Part shown: in pieces, positions 42,780 through 54,700 of the stretch
Numbering within the stretch: the stretch's first letter is position 1
Layout: each line of letters begins with the position of its first letter
Assembly (NCBI GenBank): GCA_947034895.1
Contig: OX344764.1
Location: 61,299,348-61,363,347, forward strand
Direction of reading: 5' to 3'
Origin: Rhytidiadelphus loreus
Taxonomy: Eukaryota; Streptophyta; Bryopsida; Hypnales; Hylocomiaceae
DNA length: 64,000 bases
Translations under genes and position numbers: made by a program
Notes under the pieces: generated by a model
Told to the model about the DNA's origin: nothing
The model's input: the letters and a program-made list of their open reading frames with translations, nothing else
Databases searched by the model: none

Positions 42780-44215
42780 TTCAAATTAGACCGCGCGGTC
42801 TAAATTGGACAACTCAGGAGATTGCTACACGCCCAGCATGCAGTGGTCATGCGATGCACTAACGAGTTGAGGATTCATTTCCTACGGTCGTTGACGATCT
42901 ATTGCATTCTAGCGTACTTCTGATAGGACCATACTCCTTCATGCTATGCTGAGTCCATGGCGTGGTTTTGACCGCGCGGTCTAAACCAGGGACACGATTC
43001 ATAGCCTAGACAGACCAGGCTAGCATGACGGTATTTCTACAATGACTGCTGCTCGAGGTTTTGACCGCGCGGTCTAAAACGCCTTCCCTTTCTATTCGGC
43101 TGATGACGATGCTCCTCGCTACGAGACCCTGTGAACGACATTATTTTCGTCTCGCCCATCACCTGGAACTGTCCTTCATCTATTAGATCGGACCGCGCGG
43201 TCTGATCTTGTCATTCCTAAGTCTACCCCGTATGCGGCGAGAATTAACAGATACTGATCGCAGGGTCGACAACCATTACTTCTGTTATCTTGGGCAGGGA
43301 TTGGCGTAGGTCCTTTATTCGTCATCCGTCGGGGATCTGACCGCGCGGTCTGATTACTCCTTCCCTGCCTACTTTGGAGGCTCTGCACAATGCTACCAGC
43401 CATCGTGGCGTCTAGTTCCTTTTACTCTATTTCCAATCACTCATGAATCGATCCTACAATACTAAAAGTATTAGGTTTTGACCACGCTGTGTGATCCATG
43501 TGTGATGTTAATTCATAGTGCGTGATTAGATGAACATGCAGAGGCCCTCTATTCGTGATGCATCTTTGGATATGGTTTAGACCGCGCGGTCTGAATCTAC
43601 CAACATTCGGTTATTACTTAGACGTGCCCACCGATATAGTGCATCCTCCCCGGCTGGGTTACTAGTTGGCATGACAATGGGTCTAAATTATTGGAGGCGT
43701 CGACAATGGATCAATCATGACAACGCGACATGAACGCATTTACCACTGAGGATATCTTCTGGCCGCTCGGTCTTGTCGGACCGTTCCCTTCTATTTTATG
43801 GCCGGGGGACCAGTTTAGACCGCGCGGTCTGAACTAGTATCTAGAGAAACGTGGACCAATTGGATCAGTAATTCGTCCTTGACATTCTGTAGACGTTTTA
43901 TCACTTTTGACCGCACGGTCTGATCCTATATCTAGAATATCATGACATAATTTGATCAGCAGTTCGTCCAGAACATTTTAGGAGCGGTGCATCACTTCAG
44001 ACCGCGTGGTCTGAAACTACTTCAACTTGATTGATATGAAGTAAATTGGATAGATCTAGAATTCTTCCGACATTTTGAGGAAATTGCATCGATAATTCAC
44101 TTCAGACCGTGCGGTCTGAAACTATTTTACCTAATGTTTTCAGAAATTTCTACGTCGACAACTTCGGGCCATTTCAGTGACGCCTAAACACTTCAGACCG
44201 CGCGGTCTGAAACAT
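42780..44215. repeat. Diverged ~91-bp satellite with a conserved 12-bp palindrome
   Basis: GACCGCGCGGTC, usually within TTCAGACCGCGCGGTCTGAA or a TTTAGACC...GGTCTAAA form, starts at 42,789, 42,970, 43,063, 43,191, 43,339, 43,580, 43,818, 43,909, 44,000, 44,105 and 44,196. Three of these have one mismatch. Two more degenerate copies are near 43,480 and 43,761. Steps of 91, 91, 105, 91, 93 and 181 show a ~91-bp register. Neighbouring spacers share traces (TCTAGA, then TTGATCAG-AGTTCGTCC in 43,830-43,990) but most spacer sequence has diverged. The palindrome is far better kept than the rest. No coding sequence. Confidence 0.8.
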
Positions 44216-44743
44216 GTCTGCGGCTACATACCCTGCGCGGTTATAGGTGCCTCTTCTAAATTTCCGCAACATTCACGAGTGAGAATAGATTTTGCAGATA
44301 GCTTATCTCAATTGTGCAGCTCGGAGTGCTGTGGGAGCACGATGGCAGACGCAACTTCAATGTCGTGACTCCAATGAAAGCAGCAACACGACAATGTTCA
44401 AATGCCACTGATCACCAATGATACCAGATTCTCAGCAATTCGATGACGCCAATTATACTGAAATCTAATGAAAGCAAATTCTCAGTGCCTCGATGACGCC
44501 AATGATAACAGATTCTTAACAATTCGGCAATGGAACGAACAAACAAATGAATGCAATCACGAAAACACAAACACTGCAATCACTAGAGCACAAATGCAAT
44601 CACTACAGTACAAAGACTGCAATCACTAGAGCACAAACCCATACAATGCCTACCATGTTACGTGATAGAATACTATACTTCAATGAAAATAGTGCAAGAA
44701 ATTTTGGAACGATTGGGTCTACTTCTACGTTACCAGTCACAAG
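44216..44743. repeat. Short direct repeats, no gene
   Basis: The ATTC-CAGCAATTCGATGACGCC type phrase with CAATGATA-CAGATTCT occurs three times at 44,405-44,530. A TGCAATCACTA-AG-ACAAA unit occurs three to four times at 44,560-44,640. No supported frame. Confidence 0.55.
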
Positions 44744-45129
44744 CAAGGTTGTCTTGTCTCACATATTTTTGGGTTTAGGCGTCGTGTATGACGTCTGACG
44801 TCGCGTGTCGCGTGTCACGAAGTGTCGAGTTTACTTGACATCGCGTCGCGGAGGGGTAAAAAATTTTACCCCATGGTAAATAGATTTTGCCTACGTGGCA
44901 GGGCTTCGGAACTGACGTGGACAGCCAGCATGGGCGACTGCGGGTATGGGCGCGTGCAGGTCTGCCTTGGGCGACCTCGGGTGGAAAAATTGAGGCGACT
45001 ACGGGTGAAGGGGCGACTGCGGGTCTGGGGCGCTAGGGCGACTTCGGGTGGAAAAAATAGAAGCGACTGCGGGTTTAGGCTTGAAGGCGACTGCGGGTGA
45101 GTGGGCGACTACGGGTCAGGGGCGACCGC
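44744..45129. mobile_element. Solitary hAT end plus GCGACTGCGGGT array
   Basis: CAAGGTTGTCTTGTC, then TATGACGTCTGACGTCGC, matches the terminus of the elements at 28,545 and 50,984, including the TTTACCCCATGGTAAATAGA-type subterminal part and GCCTACGTGGCA. It is the end of another family member, whose partner end was not found. From 44,935 to 45,129 it carries about eight GCGACTGCGGGT-type motifs at ~20-60-bp steps. The next hAT element inserted in the last of these. Confidence 0.65.
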
Positions 45130-45139
45130 CAGGGTTGTT

Positions 45140-46925
45140 CGATGCGACAGCGCGACACCGCGACAGACAGACGTCACGTGACGTCTAGTAGAGCTCGCGC
45201 GACGTCACGAAAAGTCAAATTTACCTTTGACTTTTTATAAAATTACCCCCCTCCAGCTGGATGCCATGTGGCATCTATATGGCAAACTCAAGGGGTGCAT
45301 ACGGGTACTAGGCGACTGGAGGTAGGGGCGAGTGGAGGTAGGGGCGACCTCTTGTAGGAGTGATTTGTAGTGCAATTCAAAACTGCCACTTCTGCTGCAG
45401 TCATCCAAGAAAATAGAAAAAATATTTTTTGGAGAATCTAACCGTAAGATCTTGTACTTAAGTTGTCTAAGATCATGTGGTAAAAATTTCATAAAGTTTG
45501 GCCATATAGATTGGAAGATATTAGCATTCAAAGTTGGAAAAAAAAATTGAACTTTGGCTTGCAATTTCAGATGACTTTGACCACCATTTGTGGAAAAAAA
45601 TTGCACTATAAACTCTAAATTTTAAAAAATTATGTTGAAAAATTGAATTGAAAGTTTAAGCAAAAATTTTCAATAGAAACACACTTGATTTTCATTCTTT
45701 AAGAAATTGTTGAATAGAAGTTGGTCTATGATTGAATGAAAAACTAAATTGTTAATAGCTCTAAGTTGGAATTGAAACACAATAAGCACAATGGTGAGAT
45801 TGTTCTAGTAGACAAACTTAACTATATTAAACAATTTTCAAAAAAGTTGTATAAATTGCATTCAAAAATATATCATATAAGATGTTTTTTCAAAAAATTG
45901 TTTAGATTGTCTAAAAGACAAGATTGTCCATAATTTTTTCATTGCTAGTCAAAATGGAATGAATCAAAGCTTCACATGTAGACAAAAATATAATATTTGA
46001 GGGAAAAAAATTTAATATTAATTGACTTATTGTAATTTTTTTGTTGCTTGCTGACCTCTATTTTCAGCTTAGGGTGGCATAAATTTTGCTTTTGGACACC
46101 AATTGAAGAAAAATTTATATTCTTACAAAGATGATGTACTCTTCTATCCTCCAAAAAAGTTCAAAAAATGAAAATGAAAATTGAGACTATATGCACCTAC
46201 TTGAACTCTTTAAAGTCCTTCAAAAGGACTCAAGTTGGTCCTTTAGGGGTTAAAACTCAACTTTATTTTTGTACACTTTACACACATTAGTTTAGAAGCA
46301 AATAAATTAAAATACATTGTTTGGAAAAAAATTACAAAATATTTGCACAAAAGAATTCAAATTCAAGATTCAATACATAGACCTTGGCACCTAGCGTTTT
46401 GAATATTTAATATTTATTCTAAATGGCACATCATATAAAAAGTGGTTAATATATTTACTTTCCTTTTCAAAATTTAGAAGCATGAAATGTGACCTATGTT
46501 TTTATTTGTACTAACATAATCACAACATACCCTATTACAAAACATCAATGCGATAAACAACTTCAGGGGCTTTATCAACCATGAGTAGCTTTACCACCTA
46601 TCTACATATTAGTTGCTTCTTTGAATCAAGTTCAATGACTATACCCAACTTCCTCACAAAGTACCTCATTACTAATGTGTTTTCAAATATTCCATTGTCA
46701 TATTTGAGTAGTTGCGTGGATTAGTGTCTCTATAGTAGTACCTGCGGCCTTACTATAGGTAACTAAAATCAAAAGAGTCCTTTTATTAATGACCACATCG
46801 TCGAATATTTGTTTCTACTAAGGATCTCTCATTAAAAAGCGTATAATCACTGTCCTCACTTGTTGGTGACCAACTTTGAATTAGAAGCACATGTCATTAT
46901 GTCACCATATGTTTAGTGATGTCAA
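45140..46925. other. AT-rich hAT interior, no gene
   Basis: The first 100 bases are GC-rich CGACGTC-type subterminal repeats, followed by AT-rich DNA. Frames at 45,235-45,606 and 45,972-46,154 lack protein character. Confidence 0.5.
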
Positions 46926-46929
46926 TTTT

Positions 46930-47700
46930 AGTTGCCCCTAGAAACCCCCAAACGGCCCAAATTTGCCAATTTTTGGACAAAAAGAAGGCCATTCTTTCCA
47001 CCTCCACCCGCACTCGCCCCTTACCCGAGGTCGCCCTTAAGCACTCGCCCTGACCCGCGTTCTCCTCCATGAGAGGTCGCCCAAGACCCGAAGTCGCCCC
47101 TAGAAACCCCCAAATGGCCCAAAATTGCCAATTTTTGGACAAAAAGAAGGCCATTCTTTCCACCTCCACCCGCACTCGCCCCTTACCCGAGGTCGCCCTT
47201 AAGCACTCGCCCTGACCCGCGTTCTCCTCCATGAGAGGTCGCTCAAGACCCGAAGTCGCCCCTAGAAACCCCCAAATGGCCCAAATTTGCCAATTTTTGG
47301 ACAAAAGGAGGGCCATTCTTTCCACCTCCACCCGCATTCGCCCCTTACCCGAGGTCGCCCTTAAGCACTCGCCCTGACCCGCGTTCTCCTCCTTGAGAGG
47401 TCGCCCAAGACCCGAAGTCGCCCCTAGAAACCCCCAAATGGCCCAAATTTGCCAATTTTTGGACAAAAGGAGGGCCATTCTTTCCACCTCCACCCGCACT
47501 CGCCCCTTACCCGAGGTCGCCCTTAAGCACTCGCCCTGACCCGCGTTCTCCTCCATGAGAGGTCGCCCAAGACCCGAAGTCGCCCCTAGAAACCCCCAAA
47601 CGGCCCAAATTTGTCAATTTTTGGACAAAAGGAAGGCCAATCTTTCCACCTCCACCCGCACTTGCCCTAACCCGCGTTCTCCTCTATGAGAGGTCCCGCA
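46930..47700. repeat. 162-bp minisatellite, ~4.7 copies
   Basis: The phrase GCCCCTAGAAACCCCCAAA recurs at 46,934 and then every 162 bases to 47,582; the last unit is partial. Each unit holds several GCGACTGCGGGT-like motifs on the minus strand (CACTCGCCCC, CCCGAGGTCGCCC, GACCCGAAGTCGCCCC). Since 162 is divisible by three, the minus strand stays open for 219 codons (46,897-47,556) as a 54-residue periodic peptide. This is a consequence of the period and is not evidence of a gene. Confidence 0.9.
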
Positions 47701-48209
47701 AGACTCAAAGTTACTTGAAAAACTCATTGGATTGCAATTTTTGGGTGATGAAAGTAGTAATTGACAACTTCATTATAGTCAATTACTTTTGTTTTAGTTT
47801 GCTAGGTACATTAGTGGACGTACCTTGTTAGGTGAGCTAAGTAAATGGACCTTGATGAAATCAGATTTCATAGCTTTGACACCTAATCTCATTTATTAGA
47901 AATGAAAGCTCTTCTAAAAATCTAGTTGCTTTGGATTCTCTATAGTACTACTTGTATTTGATACTATCTTGTTTGATCTATTAATTAGCTCTAGTATATA
48001 AATTTTATGGCAAGATGTCATCTTCTATTGAACACTCAAGTTTTGCAAATATGCAATTTTGTTAAATATATATCAATGGTTCATTTTCATTTATTCGGTT
48101 GGGATTATATGATATGAAATAAATCAAATAAGAAAGATCATACATATCTCTCCATCTATTTTTTTGTATTTTAGAAATCATTTGATAAATTATATACTTA
48201 TAGAATAAC

Positions 48210-49660
48210 TATTTGAGATTTGTTTAAATCCGTAGGGGAAATTTTCATTTAAATCTCTTCCCCATTAATTTAGAAGTGAATATGGTAAATAATTCATAAG
48301 TACAAAGATGTTTGGAGAATCAAGAAAATTAAATGGGGAAGGTACTGCAAATATTTTCATGCATTATTTTGTATTTTGAAATACACTTCATAAATTATAG
48401 ACCCCTTTAGTAGGATAATTCGTTGAAATTTGCATAAATTAAATCAAAAGGGGAAGTTTTCATTTAAATTCCTTCCCCACTAATTTTTTAAATTAAAGAT
48501 GAAGGTGGTAAATAATTCATAAGTAGTTGAGTACAAAGAAGCTTGGAGAATCAAGAAAATTAAATGGGGAAGGTATTGCAAATATCTTCATGCATTATTT
48601 TGTATCTTGAAAAACAATTTATAAATGATACACCCATAGGATAAGTCTTTGAGATTTGCATTAATCAAAAGGGGAAGTTTTCATTTAAATTCCTTCCCCA
48701 CTAATTTTTTAAATTAAAGATGAAGGTGGTAAATAATTCATAAGTAGTTGAGTACAAAGAAGCTTGGAGAATCAAGAAAATTAAATGGGGAAGGTATTGC
48801 AAATATCTTCATGCATTATTTTGTATCTTGAAAACCAATTTATAAATAATACACCCATAGGATAAGTCTTTGAGATTTGCATAAATCAAAAGGGGAAGTT
48901 TTAATTCAAATCTCTTCCTTCTAATTTTTAAGTTAGAGATGAAGGTGGTAAATAATTCATAAGTAGTTGAGTACAAAGAAGCTTGGAGAATCAAGAAAAT
49001 TAAATGGGGAAGGTATTGCAAATATCTTCATGCATTATTTTGTATCTTGAAAACCAATTTATAAATAATACACCCATAGGATAAGTCTTTGAGATTTGCA
49101 TAAATCAAAAGGGGAAGTTTTAATTCAAATCTCTTCCTTCTAATTTTTAAGTTAGAGATCAATGTGGTAATTAATTCATAAGTAGTTGAGTACAAGGATG
49201 CTTGGAGAATCGAGAAAATTAAATGGGGAAGGTATTGCAAATATCTCCATTCATTATTTTGTATTTTGAAATACATTTGATAAATAATACTCCCATAGGA
49301 TGATTATTTGAGATTGCATATATTAAATCAAATGGAATAATTCTTATTTAAATCTCTTTCTTCTAATTTTTAAGCTTGAAATTAAATTGGTAAATAATAC
49401 ATGAGTATGATGAATTGATGATACTTGGAAGATAGTGAAATTCAAAATGAAAAGCTCTTTCGAAAACCTACATTTTATTATTTTGTATTTTAAAATCTAC
49501 TTCATAAATAATACCTTGATAGGATGACTTTTAGAGATTTGCGTAATTCAAGAGGAGAAGCTCTAATTTAAATCTCTTTCCTCTATTTTTAAATTTTAGA
49601 TGAAGGTGGTAAATTATACATAAGTATGATGATGCATAGAGAATAGAGAAAATCAAATAG
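48210..49660. repeat. AT-rich tandem array, ~219-231-bp period, about 7 copies
   Basis: CTTGGAGAATCAAGAAAATT, then AAATGGGGAAGGTA, recurs near 48,310, 48,541, 48,762, 48,981 and 49,200. More eroded units follow near 49,425 and 49,635. The middle units are almost identical, so recent unequal exchange is likely. Frames at 48,809-49,276 are periodic shadows. Confidence 0.9.
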
Positions 49661-50640
49661 GAAGGTTTTTATACAAATCTTCAGAGGGTGTTCAAATTTA
49701 AAATCCACTTGTTAAATAATACACTGATAGGATGTTAATCTCTAAATTCTCATTGTCTTCACAAGGGGCAAATGGATTTTGGCCAAGTTCCTATATGGTC
49801 AAATTTTTATGAAAAGATAGGAAAAAAAAATTAGCTTTCTAGGAATGTAATTTTAATTTTAATTGGTGCCTAGGAGCAAGAGTTATACAACAATTAGCTT
49901 TGATCTAAATTAAATCATTTGGATGAGCAAAAACAAATCTTGAAAATTTTGAATTAAAAATTAATTTTTTTTCTCATATATTTTATTTTATTTTCATATG
50001 GAAAGCTTTTATTCATTTCATTTGGATTTATGATATGAAGAGGTTGCCAAGAAGTTGTAGAGCATCTTGTTTTGCAAGCAATTATAATATTGATTTGTAA
50101 AATATAGGTATAGGATTTGTTTTTGAGTTCAATTTTCAGAAAAATTCAAAACAAATAGGTCCACCAAATCAACATTGATTGTTAGAACAATCTCACTATT
50201 GGAATTCGTGAGTTTTAATTCCATCTTAGAGCTATTAATGATTTAGTTTTTCCCTCTATGATACCTTCTTCTACTAAATAAATTTTTAAATAATGAAAAT
50301 TACATTATATTTTAAACTTTTATTTTTTCTATATTTTCAACTCAATTTTGAATGATGAAAAAAAACTAAATTCAAGATCTACAATTCAAACTATTTAAGT
50401 TAAGAAGATTTGAAGTCTTAAACTAGTTTGCCATTGTGCCAAAAAAACACAATTTCTTCACTTTGAATGCATTTATCTTGCAATCTATGTGGTCAAAATG
50501 TCTGAAATTTTTTCCATGCATTCTCAAACTATTCTATTGCAAGATCCTATGGTAACATATGGAAAAAAAATACCATTCTAAATTTTTTTTCTCTTTGCAA
50601 TTTGCACAAAAATGGCAGTTTTGAATGTTTTTTGACAATT
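49661..50640. other. AT-rich hAT interior, no gene
   Basis: No supported gene. The segment near 50,470-50,640 (CTTGCAATCTATGTGGTCAA, then CTGAAATTTTTTCC) is the block shared with the other hAT element near 24,935. Confidence 0.5.
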
Positions 50641-50649
50641 GCAACAAGG

Positions 50650-50800
50650 AGGTCGCCCCCCTGGACCAGCAGTCGCCCCCTTCGACCAGAGGTCGCCCTA
50701 ATTTTAAAACCCGTACTCGCCCCATTTGTACTTGCACGCGCCCCCATCCGCGGTTGCCTAAGGCTGAAGTACATGCGCCCCTACCCGCAGTCGCCCAAGT
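50650..50800 (-). repeat. GCGACTGCGGGT-type motif array inside the hAT end
   Basis: Minus-strand motif copies appear here as GAGGTCGCCCCC, GCAGTCGCCCCC, GAGGTCGCCC, ACTCGCCCC, CGCGGTTGCC and CCCGCAGTCGCCC at ~20-35-bp steps. Confidence 0.75.
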
Positions 50801-50992
50801 TGGCTTTCCACGTCATTTTGTAAACCTTGCCACGTAGGCAAAATCTATTTACCGTGGGGTAAATTTTTTTACCCCTCCGCGACACGATGTCAAGTAAACT
50901 CGACACTTGGTGACATGCGACACGCGACGTCAGACGTCATATACGACGCCTAAACCCAAAAATATGTCAGACAAGACAACCCTGGCGACCGC

Positions 50993-51250
50993 GGCTTCGG
51001 GTACTGAGGGCGACCGCGGGTCCGACAGGTAGGGGCGACTGCGGGTTACAGGGCGATTGCGGGTCGGAGCAGCAGACAGCGACCGCGGGTCCGACAGGTA
51101 GGGGCGACTGCGGGTTACAGGGCGATTGCGGGTCGGAGCAACAGACAGCGACCGCGGGTCCGACAAGTAGGGGCGACTGCGGGTTATAGGGCGATTGCGG
51201 GTCGGAGCAACAAACAGCGACCGCGTGTTCCAGGGCGACCGCAGGTTCAG
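50993..51250 (+). repeat. 69-bp minisatellite of the GCGACTGCGGGT motif
   Basis: Units of GCGACCGCGGGTCCGACAGG, then GCGACTGCGGGTTA, then GCGATTGCGGGTC, repeat at 51,021, 51,090 and 51,159 (69-bp steps), with a partial fourth. Each unit holds three variants of the motif. It directly continues the array interrupted by the hAT element. Confidence 0.85.
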
Positions 51251-51770
51251 TTTAGGATTTGAGTTTGGCATATTCAGTCTTTGAAGTAACACGTCACATA
51301 GGTGTTTTATAAGCGCAGAATTAGGTGCTACGTTATATTGGGGTTTACAATTTACAAGTGCAAATAATAGAGCCCATGAAATGTAAATTGGACAAACTTC
51401 TCTAATCCCAAAAATTCACCCAGTATAAGGCCACAATAATAATGTCAACAACGATTATATTAATAAGTCATCGATATTGCTTTGAGGCGGACTTCAAATG
51501 TAGCCATACTTGCATTGCACTTTTATAACCTCGTTGCAGTCATCACCTAACTGCCTACCAATTAGAACTCAACATATATTTTAAAACCGGTAATCTATCC
51601 CTCACTCTAATATGCTCATATGCTTGATGAAGCATTACAAAATCCTTACACATCAGGATGAAGGCTCAAAGCTTGAACTACAAAGATTTGCTACCTAACA
51701 TATAAGCTAAAACCTTATAACTATAATTATAACTATAACTATAACTATAATTATTGTCTACTTCTCTAGT
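51251..51770. other. No gene; short TAACTATAA microsatellite
   Basis: The probable 3' flank of the transposase gene. ATAACTATAACTATAACTAT at ~51,718-51,750 is a microsatellite. AATAAA-like signals are present but cannot be assigned. No hAT-type terminal repeat was found here. Confidence 0.45.
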
Positions 51771-51773
51771 ACT

Positions 51774-54700
51774 CTAGTCACCAAGCGTGAATGTGGAATC
51801 GCTCGGCACCTCATCAACATTAGGGTCTGTATCTTCGTAAGACTCTTCGTTGCTCCTGTTGTCGCCCGAGCTTTCGATTTCATCATCTTCCCTTGTTACT
51901 ACTTCGATTTGTACCTCACGCTCTACCTTTGAGTTCAGATTTCGAACTTCTGTATCTACACCATTGAACCCTTCAGTTTGCACAAGTCGTTTCGTGAGCC
52001 TCAACGCATCCGTAGTTCCATCCATGTTGGATGCAGGGTGTCGCCCTCCTCTACTTGATTGTCCAACATTCTGGGTGGAACATCCCGCTCCAATGGTACA
52101 CCGTTGGACAATTTGAGTGGGTTGTTTAGGGTTTCGAGGTCCCCTCTCGTCAACCCTCCTAATACGCCTTTTCTGGCCTCTACTGTTGCGTCCTTGGATT
52201 CCTAATGATGATTCGCCAGGGCCAGACACGGATGAAGGTTGAGTGGGTTGTGGAGCTGAGCCATGAACCTCTTCATCAATCGTCCGTAGAGCACCTCCAC
52301 GCACCGGTAGCCTTGTTGGAAGGATTGGGATAGACCTCACTGTTGCCATATTTGTAGTCGTCTCTGGATTCAACGGCACATTCCGACTTTGATTCATAAC
52401 ATATGCCAATGGCACATCATCATCATCATCTGTAGTAACAATTGTTCCGAGGGTAGATGCGTTCAATACAACGGGATTTGGTATTCCCTCGTGTACAACT
52501 TCATTGACTTCGATGGCCTCTTCTTCATGTTCGCTTCTCATTGGAACTTGTGCACTGCTTCTTAAATTGCAGGCCATATTTGGAGGCGAACTAGTTGATA
52601 TTGGAGATCTAGCTTCTTCCTCTACGGGTGCCATGGGAATAGGTACGCCTTCGTCGTTGTTGTCGGGGGTGCTTTCCCTCCTCAGTGATGCATGTGCCGG
52701 CGAAATTGCATCCATATTGTGCACGACGTTCTGCGGTGGACTGCGTACAAGTGAATTTCCAAGAGAAACATACCCATCGTCACTAAAATCAAATGTATTC
52801 CCGTATATTGGTCGTGGAGGACTATGTGGCGGCCTAACCATTGCATTCCAAGGATTGTTGCGCAACCGATCCTCTTCATCCCTGCGGTTCTCGCGTTCTC
52901 TCATAAAATCTGGAACAACGTTGTCTTCTTCCCCTGAAGACAAAGGTCCATCACGCTCGTCCTCATCGTCTCCATCTGCAAGCATCTGGTCGTAAAAAAT
53001 GGCTGGGTTGTGTCCATGTTTTTGACGTTCAAGTTTGCTGTTCGCGTAGATATACACCAATGTCTCCGCCTTTGTCGTGGCCAAGCGGTTTCGCACTTTA
53101 TTGTGCACAAAGGAATACATGCTCCAATTCCTTTTACACGAAGATGCAGAGCACGTCAAACCGAGAATTCGCTTTGCAATTTTTGGAAGAGCATTGCCCC
53201 CCACACGATTCCACCATTGATGAGGCAATAATTGACATTCAATGATATCGGGAGCCTCATGTAAAGGATCGAATGCACCTGTCTTCTCTTCAAATTGAGT
53301 TAGCTCCTGCATTGCTTCCACCACTGACACGTTCAATGGTACGCTCAGTTTTCGTATGACTCGATTCAAAGCTCCCTTCGCGTAGCCATTGTTATGAATA
53401 GCCTCCACGTCATTCAAGTATGGATTTAGTAGTGCCCTCGCATAGTGTAGGTCAGTAATCATCAACTTCCAGCGAGCATCAAATTGTTTCTCATATCGTG
53501 TTGCCACCACTGGATCAAGGAAAAATGGAGCATTCTTGAGAGAATAAATGTGCTCCTTCAAGGCTGTCATCATTACTAAAGCTTTCGGCATTGTTGGGAC
53601 TTTTCCATCAAAATGACAAAGACAAAGTAGCACGGGCTCTACCATATGGAGAAAATTGTCGCACTGAATCCAGAACTCTTTTGAACGGATATCTTGCCTT
53701 GCAAGTTTGGCCTTGCCCATAATGAAATGTCCATTTCTGCGGTTTTGCAAACTCAATTCGAACGTCATGTATGTCTCATCCAGTGTCACGTTGTGCACTG
53801 CTTGCTTGCAGTCTACCAAACGATCAATCATCAAGAAATTTGTGGCAAAACGTGTTTTGCTTGGAAGTCTCAACACTTTGTTTGGTGAAAATCTCCGAAA
53901 CAACGCCAAAGTATGTTGGTATTTCTTGATGAACTTCACAATTGATGAAGCCTTTTTTACCAACTCCTTTACTCTCTGATCCTTTCCCCAGTCTTCTAAG
54001 AGTAAGTCCAAAATGTGTGCCGCACAACCCTGCCTATAAATGTGAGGGTACCTTTCTTCCAACCTTGCCATCGCCCCTGTCATGACTGTAGCATTGTCCG
54101 TACACAATTGCACAACGTTGGTAGGCCCAACTTCCTCAATGTATCGTGCCATCGTCTCAGTCGTATAAGATATATCCTTTTTCTCCCCAGTACTATCCAC
54201 TGATCCCAAAAAGACATCCCCGGCGGGACACACCAACATCATATTTAGTAACGGCCGCGAATTAGTATCGAACCAACCATCTGAACAAATTGTCGCTCCA
54301 TACTGACTTATTGAAACCCTCGTCCGCTCCGAGACCATGGCTTCAACCGATGCCTTCTTAACATCTATCATTTTCGTGCGAATCGCATTATACGGTGGCG
54401 GTTGGTACACGAATCCAGCTGCTGCAGTTTGTTTAACAGCATTTACGAAGGCCGGGTGGCGCACAACATTAAATGAAATGTTCGCCTCGTAAAAGAAAGA
54501 AGCCCACAACCTATCCAACTCTTGTCTGCGGCCCGTCTGTAATGAATCATCCATACTTCTTTGCCGAGAAACAGATGGCATGTTCCTCCTTCTCTCAAGC
54601 GTTGTTCCAGTAGAATCTACTGAATCAAGCGTAGGATTTGGTCTTGCATTTGATTCAAAGGGATTGAAAGACCCTTCTTCTTCGACATCCAACGCAGGTG

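Larger units (their letters stand above)
45130..50984. mobile_element. Non-autonomous hAT element, 5,855 bp
   Basis: It runs from CAGGGTTG (45,130) to CAACCCTG (50,984) and is flanked by the 8-bp duplication GCGACCGC (45,122-45,129 and 50,985-50,992). Subterminal sequence equals that of the 360-bp element at 28,545-28,904, in opposite orientation. The interior has no transposase. It is AT-rich and contains a 162-bp minisatellite, a 219-bp tandem array and a GCGACTGCGGGT-type array. Its target is itself a copy of the GCGAC(T/C)GC motif, so it landed in a motif array. Confidence 0.92.

Noticed and set aside
42780..44215. CRISPR-like array (repeats with different spacers)
   Set aside because: Repeat spacing is 91-240 bp, the spacers share ancestry in places, the repeat is a CpG palindrome and no cas genes exist. 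The surroundings are eukaryotic, so a diverged satellite explains it.
46897..47556. 219-codon minus-strand frame as a repeat protein
   Set aside because: Its openness follows from a 162-bp period divisible by three, and there is no promoter, start context or homologue.
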